From the NCBI GenBank assembly GCA_002291855.1, contig DBAW01000010.1, positions 21,818-32,589 on the forward strand: a stretch of 10,772 bases of DNA. The letters run 5' to 3'. The translations under genes and the position numbers were made by a program. The notes below the pieces were generated by a model. The model searched no databases and was not told where the DNA came from. It saw only the letters and a list, made by a program, of their open reading frames with translations. How positions within the stretch are numbered: position 1 is the first letter of the stretch; every line of letters starts with the position of its first letter. This document shows positions 5,984 to 10,772 of the stretch, in pieces. This DNA is from Sphingomonas sp. UBA1000. Its GTDB lineage: Bacteria > Pseudomonadota > Alphaproteobacteria > Sphingomonadales > Sphingomonadaceae.

Positions 5984-8209
5984 CTATTGCCGCTGCCCGG
6001 TGCGGATCAGCGGCAGGATCGATCCATAATCATCGCTCCACCCGGCAAAGCCCGGCATCGGGCGCAGCGCCCGCCAGCCGCCGGGGCTGCGCGGGGCGGC
6101 GGCATCGATCACCGCCGGATCGGGGCTGAGCGCCACCCAGATCGAGCTGTTTTCCAGCCGCGCCACCGGCGTGCCGGGCCGCACCCGGTGGTCGAGCAGC
6201 CGGGCCGACCAGCCGCCTGCCAGCGCCGCCTGCGCGATCACCGGTTCCAGCCGCAAATGCCGGTTGGTGATATGGACGAGCAGCAGCCCGTTCGGGGCCA
6301 GCACGCGGCGATAGAGCGCAAATGCCTCCCCGGTCAGCAGGTGCATCGGCACCGCATCCGATGAAAAGGCATCAAGAGCGAGCAGATCGAAGCTGCCGGG
6401 ACGCGCGCGGGCGAGTGACAGCCGCGCATCGCCGATCACGATCCCGGCCCCCGGCGCGCAACCGGACAGGAAGGAAAAGCGCGTCCGCGCCACCCGCACC
6501 ATCAGCGGGTCGATCTCGAAAAACCGCCACTGCTGGCCCGGCCGGGCATAGCAGGCGAGCGTCCCCGCCCCCAGCCCGACCACGCCCACCCGCGCGCGCG
6601 GCCCGGCGATCCCCGGCAGGGCGGTGAGCACGCGGCCAATGCCGGCATCCGGGCCGTAATAGCTGGTCGGGCGCAGCCGTTCCGGCCCGGCCAGACGCTG
6701 CAGGCCATGGGCGGTGGTGCCATGGGCAAGCACGCGCACCCCGCCCCGGTCGCGCACCGTGTAGATCCCGAAATAGCTGCGCATCCGCGCCCCCGGCTGG
6801 TTCGACAGCGACAGCGCATCCGCGCCGCCAGAGACGAGCAGGATGCCCAGCACCGCGACCACGAACACCGCGCGCCGCCCAGCACAGGCAATGGCGATGA
6901 CGCCGATCAGCAGCGCCGCCAGCGTCATGCCCTGCGCGGCGCCGAACGGCCCGATCCGCGCGAGCGCCGCCGCCACGATCAGCGCGATCAGCACCGGCCC
7001 GGCAAGGACGATCATGCGCCCTGCGGCCCCCGGCAGCCGCCACAGCGGCACCAGCGCGGCCGCCGCCAGCAACAGCAGCGGATGCTCATAGCTCCAGTCA
7101 AAGGCGAGCGGCGCGACCAGCGCGGCAAACGCCCCGCCCAGCGCCCCGCCCAGCGCCATCGCCAGATAAAAGCCGGTCAGATGGCGCGGCGACGGGCGTG
7201 CATCGTAAAGCCGCGCATGCAGCGCCACCGCCACGATGAACAGCAGCGCGAGCGCGGCCAGCGCGGTTGGCAGCGGCCGCCCGGCGACCGGCTGCACGGC
7301 GAGCGCGACCAGCGGCAGCATCAGCACCGGCGCGGCGCGCACGATCAGCGCCGCCGCACCGCGCCGTTCGGCAAAGGCAAAGGTGAAGCTGAGCAGATAA
7401 AGGCCAAGCGGCGCGACCCAGAGCAAGGGCATCGCGACGATATCGGTGGTGAGGAAAGTGGTCGTCGACAGGATCAGCCCCGACGGCACAAAGGCGAGCA
7501 CCACCCACAGGCCGCGCTGCCGCCAGCCCGGTGCCGGCGACGGATCGAAGCCGGCATCGTGCCGGTCGACGCCCGCGCGCGGCAGCACCAGCGCACAGCC
7601 GAGCGTCAGCACGGTCAGCAGCACATAGCCGAGCGACCAGAACTGGCTCTGCCCGGTGAGCGCAAGGCGCGGCTCGACCAAAAACGGATAGGCGAGCAGC
7701 CCGGCAAAGCTGCCGAGATTGGACGCGGCATAGAGCGGATAGGGATCGCGCCCCCCGGTCGCCGCGCCATACCAGCGCTGAAGCAACGGAGCCTGAGCCG
7801 CGACCGCGAGGAACAGCGGCCCGATCGACGACAGCAGCAGCCAGGGCACCCACAGCACCGGCGACACATCCGGCCCCGGCGTGCCGCCCGAAAGCGTGAT
7901 CGGCAGCATCAGCCCGGCGAGCGCGAGCAGCAGCAGCTGCACCGCCGACTGGGTGCGCGGGGTGAAGCGCGACAGCAGATGAGCATAGCCATAGCCGCCG
8001 AGCAGCAGCGCCTGATAGACGAGCATCGCGCTGTTCCACACCGCCGGCGCGCCGCCCAGACGCGGCAGCGCCATGCGCGCGACCATCGGCTGGATCAGGA
8101 ACAGCAGGAATGATCCGGTCAGGATCGCGCCGATGAACAGCCAGCCATGGTCGCGCCGGTCTTCGCCCAGCGCGTCGGCAGCCCCGGCGCCGAGCGCCGC
8201 CGTCGCCAT
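5984..8209 (-). CDS. Membrane-fused spermidine-synthase-like protein (MFS-like region plus SpeE-type domain)
   Basis: Two-part protein of 741 residues. Residues about 22-462 are a polytopic membrane region of roughly a dozen hydrophobic helices (first at 22-42, last at 447-462). Residues about 475-741 form a Rossmann methyltransferase/aminopropyltransferase domain facing one side of the inner membrane: nucleotide loop GLGAGTLACYA at 545-555, acidic FEIDP at 564-568, GDARLSL at 593-599, LDAFSSDAVP at 612-621 and a late WSDDYGSILPLIR at 724-736. SYYGPD (517-521) takes the place where true spermidine synthases carry their N-terminal substrate loop; the classic YHE substrate motif is not visible. 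It is therefore SpeE-like, not a proven spermidine synthase, and the substrate is unknown. The ATG at 8209 is 2 bases behind the hemB stop (TGACCATG) with no clear ribosome site, so coupled translation with hemB is likely. Confidence 0.88.
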   Translation of the reverse strand: MATAALGAGAADALGEDRRDHGWLFIGAILTGSFLLFLIQPMVARMALPRLGGAPAVWNSAMLVYQALLLGGYGYAHLLSRFTPRTQSAVQLLLLALAGLMLPITLSGGTPGPDVSPVLWVPWLLLSSIGPLFLAVAAQAPLLQRWYGAATGGRDPYPLYAASNLGSFAGLLAYPFLVEPRLALTGQSQFWSLGYVLLTVLTLGCALVLPRAGVDRHDAGFDPSPAPGWRQRGLWVVLAFVPSGLILSTTTFLTTDIVAMPLLWVAPLGLYLLSFTFAFAERRGAAALIVRAAPVLMLPLVALAVQPVAGRPLPTALAALALLFIVAVALHARLYDARPSPRHLTGFYLAMALGGALGGAFAALVAPLAFDWSYEHPLLLLAAAALVPLWRLPGAAGRMIVLAGPVLIALIVAAALARIGPFGAAQGMTLAALLIGVIAIACAGRRAVFVVAVLGILLVSGGADALSLSNQPGARMRSYFGIYTVRDRGGVRVLAHGTTAHGLQRLAGPERLRPTSYYGPDAGIGRVLTALPGIAGPRARVGVVGLGAGTLACYARPGQQWRFFEIDPLMVRVARTRFSFLSGCAPGAGIVIGDARLSLARARPGSFDLLALDAFSSDAVPMHLLTGEAFALYRRVLAPNGLLLVHITNRHLRLEPVIAQAALAGGWSARLLDHRVRPGTPVARLENSSIWVALSPDPAVIDAAAPRSPGGWRALRPMPGFAGWSDDYGSILPLIRTGQRQ

Positions 8210-8211
8210 GG

Positions 8212-9207
8212 TCAGCGGCCGAGCAGCCGGGCCGCGTGCGGCGCGTGATAGCTGAGCACGCCCGCACAGCCGGCGCGCTTGAACGCGGTCATCGTCTCCA
8301 GCACCAGCGCGTCGCGGTCGCCTGCACCGGCGGCCACCGCCGCCTCGATCATCGCATATTCGCCCGACACCTGATAGGCGAAGACGGGAACCTGAAACGC
8401 CTGTTTCACCCGCCAGATGATATCCAGATAGGCGAGACCGGGCTTGACCATCACGCTGTCCGCACCCTCGGCCAGATCGAGCGCGACCTCGCGCAGCGCC
8501 TCCTCGGCATTGCCCGGATCCATCTGATAGCTTTTCTTGTCGCCCGACAGCCGCCCGCGCGAGCCGACGGCGTCGCGGAACGGCCCGTAAAAGGCGCTCG
8601 CATATTTGGCGGCATAGGCCATGATCTGGACATTGACATGCCCCCCGGCCTCCAGCGCCGCGCGGATCGCCGTCACCCGCCCGTCCATCATGTCGGACGG
8701 CGCGATGATGTCGGCCCCGGCCTGTGCCTGATTGAGCGCCTGTTCGACCAGCACCGCCTTGGTCGCATCGTTGAGGACATAGCCCGAAGCATCGACCAGC
8801 CCGTCATGGCCATGCGCCGTATAGGGATCGAGCGCGACATCGGTGAGCACGCCGATTTCGGGGGCGGCATCCTTGATCGCGCGGATCGCGCGGCACATCA
8901 GATTGTCGGGGTTGAGCGCCTCGCGCCCGTCTTCGGTGCGCAGGGCGGCGGGGGTGTTGGGGAACAGCGCGATCACCGGAATGCCCAGCTCCCGCGCTTC
9001 CACCGCGCGCTTTGCGATCAGATCGACCGACCAGCGCGACACGCCGGGCATGGTCGCGATCGGTTCTTCCACCCCCGTCCCTTCGACGATGAACAGCGGC
9101 CAGATCAGATCGGCCGGCGTGACCACCGTTTCGGCGTGAAGACGGCGGCTCCAGGCGGCGGCACGGGTGCGGCGCAGGCGCAGGGCGGGAAATGCAGCTT
9201 GACTCAT
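8212..9207 (-). CDS. hemB: Porphobilinogen synthase (delta-aminolevulinic acid dehydratase)
   Basis: Condenses two 5-aminolevulinate molecules to porphobilinogen in haem (and, if present, chlorophyll) synthesis; cytosolic, normally an octamer. The 331-residue length is normal. The two Schiff-base lysines are Lys201 (in AYAAKYASAFYGPFRDA) and Lys255 (in SVMVKPGLAYLD). The metal loop reads DVALDPYTAHGHDG at 123-136: aspartates replace the cysteines of zinc enzymes, which marks the magnesium/potassium-dependent type common in alphaproteobacteria. The N-terminus PALRLRRTRAAAWSR is typical and fixes the ATG at 9207. It is the first gene of a likely three-gene minus-strand unit and diverges from the lipid kinase with only 30 bases between starts, so its promoter probably reaches into that gene. 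Confidence 0.98.
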   Translation of the reverse strand: MSQAAFPALRLRRTRAAAWSRRLHAETVVTPADLIWPLFIVEGTGVEEPIATMPGVSRWSVDLIAKRAVEARELGIPVIALFPNTPAALRTEDGREALNPDNLMCRAIRAIKDAAPEIGVLTDVALDPYTAHGHDGLVDASGYVLNDATKAVLVEQALNQAQAGADIIAPSDMMDGRVTAIRAALEAGGHVNVQIMAYAAKYASAFYGPFRDAVGSRGRLSGDKKSYQMDPGNAEEALREVALDLAEGADSVMVKPGLAYLDIIWRVKQAFQVPVFAYQVSGEYAMIEAAVAAGAGDRDALVLETMTAFKRAGCAGVLSYHAPHAARLLGR

Positions 9208-9237
9208 GCCCCAGACCTAGCGCGAACCTTGCCCCGG

Positions 9238-10173
9238 ATGCCAGCACAACCGCCCGCCTCATACCCGCCGACTTCGCCTCCCGTTGCCACGGCAGGCGAA
9301 GACGCGCTGCCGCGCCGCGCGGCGCTGGTCGTCAACGCCCGGTCGCGCAAGGGCCGCGACCTGTTCGCCGAGGCGCGGACCAGGCTGGAGGCGGCGGGGA
9401 TCGAGCTGGTCGCCGCCCATGCGGTGCGCGATCCGCGCCAGTTGCAACAGATCATCCGCCGCGTGCTGGCCGATGATCCGCCGATGGTGATCGTCGGCGG
9501 CGGCGACGGCACGCTGTCGGGCGTGGTGGATGATTTCGTCGCCCATCATGCGGTGTTCGCGCTGCTGCCGCTCGGCACCGCCAACAGCTTTGCCCGCACG
9601 CTGGGCATCCCCCTCGACCTCGACGGCGCGATCGCGGTGATTGCCGGCGGACGGCGGCGGCGGATCGATCTGGGGATGATCGACGGCGATTATTTCGCCA
9701 ATGCCGCCGCCATTGGCATGTCGCCACTGATCGCGCAGACGGTGCCGCACGGGCTGAAACGCTGGTTTGGGCGCATTGGCTATATGGCGTGGGCGGCGCT
9801 GGTGTTCACCCGCTTCCGCCCGTTCCGGCTGACGGTCGATGGCGAAACCATCGATGCGGTCGAGGTGCGGATCGCCAATGGCCGCTTTCACGGCGGGACC
9901 GAACTGATCGAGGATGCGGCGGTCGACAGCGGCGAGATCGTCGTGCAGGCGGTGATCGGCGATGCCAGCCACCGGCTGCTGACCAGCTGGGCGGCGAGCA
10001 TCCTGAAGCTGAGCTGGCGGCGGCGCACGGTGCGCGAATTCCATGGCCGCGCGCTGCGCATCGAAACCGATCCGCCGCTGCCGATCTCGATCGACGGCGA
10101 GGTGCTGGCCAAGACCCCGGTGACGGCGCGCGTCGCCCCGGCAGTGATCGAGGTCGCCGCGCCGCAGGCCTAG
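9238..10173 (+). CDS. Diacylglycerol-kinase-family lipid kinase (YegS/DgkB type)
   Basis: ATP-dependent lipid kinase of 311 residues, probably acting on diacylglycerol or a related lipid at the inner face of the membrane. The catalytic N-domain starts near residue 26 (RRAALVVNARSRKG), has the nucleotide loop GGGDGTLSG at 87-95 and LPLGTANSFAR at 110-120 (the GTxNxFA motif). The C-terminal beta-sandwich carries the family motifs RIANGRFHGG (211-220), DAAVDSGE (226-233) and ISIDGE (283-288). The first 25 residues are a Pro/Ala-rich extension without family similarity. The ATG at 9238 has no Shine-Dalgarno sequence; a TTG at 9229 or leaderless translation are alternatives. The frame stays open far upstream on the hemB antisense strand, but that part is not coding. 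Lipid substrate not determinable. Confidence 0.93.
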   Translation: MPAQPPASYPPTSPPVATAGEDALPRRAALVVNARSRKGRDLFAEARTRLEAAGIELVAAHAVRDPRQLQQIIRRVLADDPPMVIVGGGDGTLSGVVDDFVAHHAVFALLPLGTANSFARTLGIPLDLDGAIAVIAGGRRRRIDLGMIDGDYFANAAAIGMSPLIAQTVPHGLKRWFGRIGYMAWAALVFTRFRPFRLTVDGETIDAVEVRIANGRFHGGTELIEDAAVDSGEIVVQAVIGDASHRLLTSWAASILKLSWRRRTVREFHGRALRIETDPPLPISIDGEVLAKTPVTARVAPAVIEVAAPQA

Positions 10174-10224
10174 AGCGGGTTCGAGTCGGATTGTCTCACC
10201 CGGACACTCGGAAAATGCGGCGAA

Positions 10225-10252
10225 CAAAAAGGCGCGCCGGGGGCTGGCGCGC
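10225..10252 (-). terminator. Intrinsic terminator of the MATE gene
   Basis: On the minus strand a perfect 7-bp stem, GCGCGCC (10252-10246) with GGCGCGC (10238-10232), closes on the loop AGCCCCC and is followed after one C by TTTTT (10230-10226). The stem begins at the base next to the TGA stop at 10253-10255. The T-run is on the minus-strand transcript only, so it serves the exporter gene; on the plus strand the hairpin could still slow transcripts from the lipid kinase. Confidence 0.8.
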
Positions 10253-10772
10253 TCAGCCGGTGAGATTGCTCGCCGCGCGGGCCGCAGGAGGTGCCGGCAC
10301 GCGCCCCATCCCGCCGCTGCGCCAGCCGCCGAAGCGGTAATAGAGCGCGGTCAGCACGACGGACACCGCCGACCCGGCCGGAAAGCTCCACCAGATCGCA
10401 TCCGCGCCCAGCACCGGGCCGAACACCACCGCAAAGCCGAACCGCACCGGCATCAGCGCGACCGTCAGGATGAGGAGCGGCACCATCACCGCGCCGTTCG
10501 CGCGCACCGTGGCCGACATGACGGCGGTGATGCCGAACAGGATCCAGCTCCACGCGACGATGCGGTTGACATGGGTGGCGATGTCGAGCGCCGCCCCGGC
10601 ATCGGCGAGGAACAGCCCCAGCAGCGGACGCTCGGCCAGAATGACGCACAGCACGACCAGCCCGGTCATCACGATGTTGATCGCAATCCCGGCGCGGGTC
10701 GTCTGTTCGACCCGCGCCCATTGCCCGGCACCCAGATTCTGCGCCGCGACCGCGCTCACCGCCGCGCCCACG
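10253..10772 (-). CDS. MATE-family efflux transporter, C-terminal part (start lies beyond the window)
   Basis: The last 172 complete residues of a multidrug and toxin extrusion type exporter, an inner-membrane antiporter of about 12 helices. The segment VSAVAAQNLGAGQWARVEQ is the hallmark start of the second MATE repeat or its close equivalent, followed by about four hydrophobic helices (around visible residues 27-47, 70-90, 94-116 and 123-145). The tail is short, Pro/Ala-rich and ends SNLTG. The frame is open to the window edge; the GTG at 10769-10771 is an internal Val codon, not the start. Substrate and coupling ion cannot be read from this part. The gene converges on the lipid kinase with about 80 bases between. 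Confidence 0.92.
   Translation of the reverse strand, partial: VGAAVSAVAAQNLGAGQWARVEQTTRAGIAINIVMTGLVVLCVILAERPLLGLFLADAGAALDIATHVNRIVAWSWILFGITAVMSATVRANGAVMVPLLILTVALMPVRFGFAVVFGPVLGADAIWWSFPAGSAVSVVLTALYYRFGGWRSGGMGRVPAPPAARAASNLTG

Noticed and set aside
6707..8113. 468-codon open frame antisense to the membrane/SpeE-like gene
   Set aside because: Arg/Gln/His-rich translation typical of the complement of a GC-rich membrane-protein gene; no domain recognisable.
8236..9237. Long open frame antisense to hemB, continuous with the lipid kinase
   Set aside because: High GC leaves the reverse frame free of stops; the translated stretch has no family signature and hemB on the other strand is unambiguous. 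The kinase homology begins only after the ATG at 9238.

Overview
This window reads as ordinary chromosome of a GC-rich alphaproteobacterium, most likely a sphingomonad. The evidence is uniformly high GC, very short or overlapping gene boundaries, a HemB with the alphaproteobacterial magnesium-type active-site signature, a TonB-dependent receptor paired with a PepSY-type membrane protein, and a membrane-fused spermidine-synthase-like protein of a kind common in these genomes. The genus assignment is inference. I see no insertion sequence, phage gene, CRISPR array, toxin-antitoxin pair or clear horizontal island, and codon use looks even throughout.

Left part, plus strand (1-4583): the 3' part of an N-carbamoylputrescine amidase gene (putrescine synthesis from agmatine) overlaps by 4 bases a small VOC/glyoxalase-fold gene. 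After a 175-base gap holding a conspicuous dyad that resembles an iron-regulatory operator comes a two-gene iron unit: a TonB-dependent outer-membrane receptor and, overlapping by one base, a four-helix PepSY membrane protein. The pair looks like a ferric-siderophore uptake module that may reduce iron in the periplasm. No ABC importer or binding protein is present.

Middle (4584-5366): a complete tRNA-Arg with anticodon ACG lies on the minus strand, convergent to the PepSY gene. An 11-base tandem duplication sits between it and a divergent gene for a small uncharacterised lipoprotein.

Right part: on the minus strand hemB, a fused membrane/spermidine-synthase-like protein and a gamma-class carbonic-anhydrase-like hexapeptide-repeat protein follow each other with gaps of 2 and 56 bases, probably one transcript starting at hemB. 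Divergent from hemB, only 30 bases away, is a diacylglycerol-kinase-family lipid kinase on the plus strand. The window ends with the C-terminal part of a MATE-family exporter on the minus strand, closed by a convincing intrinsic terminator.

Every stretch above 300 bases is covered by a gene. The most interesting items are the dyad before the receptor, the receptor/PepSY pair, the unexplained membrane-bound aminopropyltransferase-like protein behind hemB, the two possible starts of the VOC protein, and the uncharacterised lipoprotein. I do not see a clearly novel multi-gene system.
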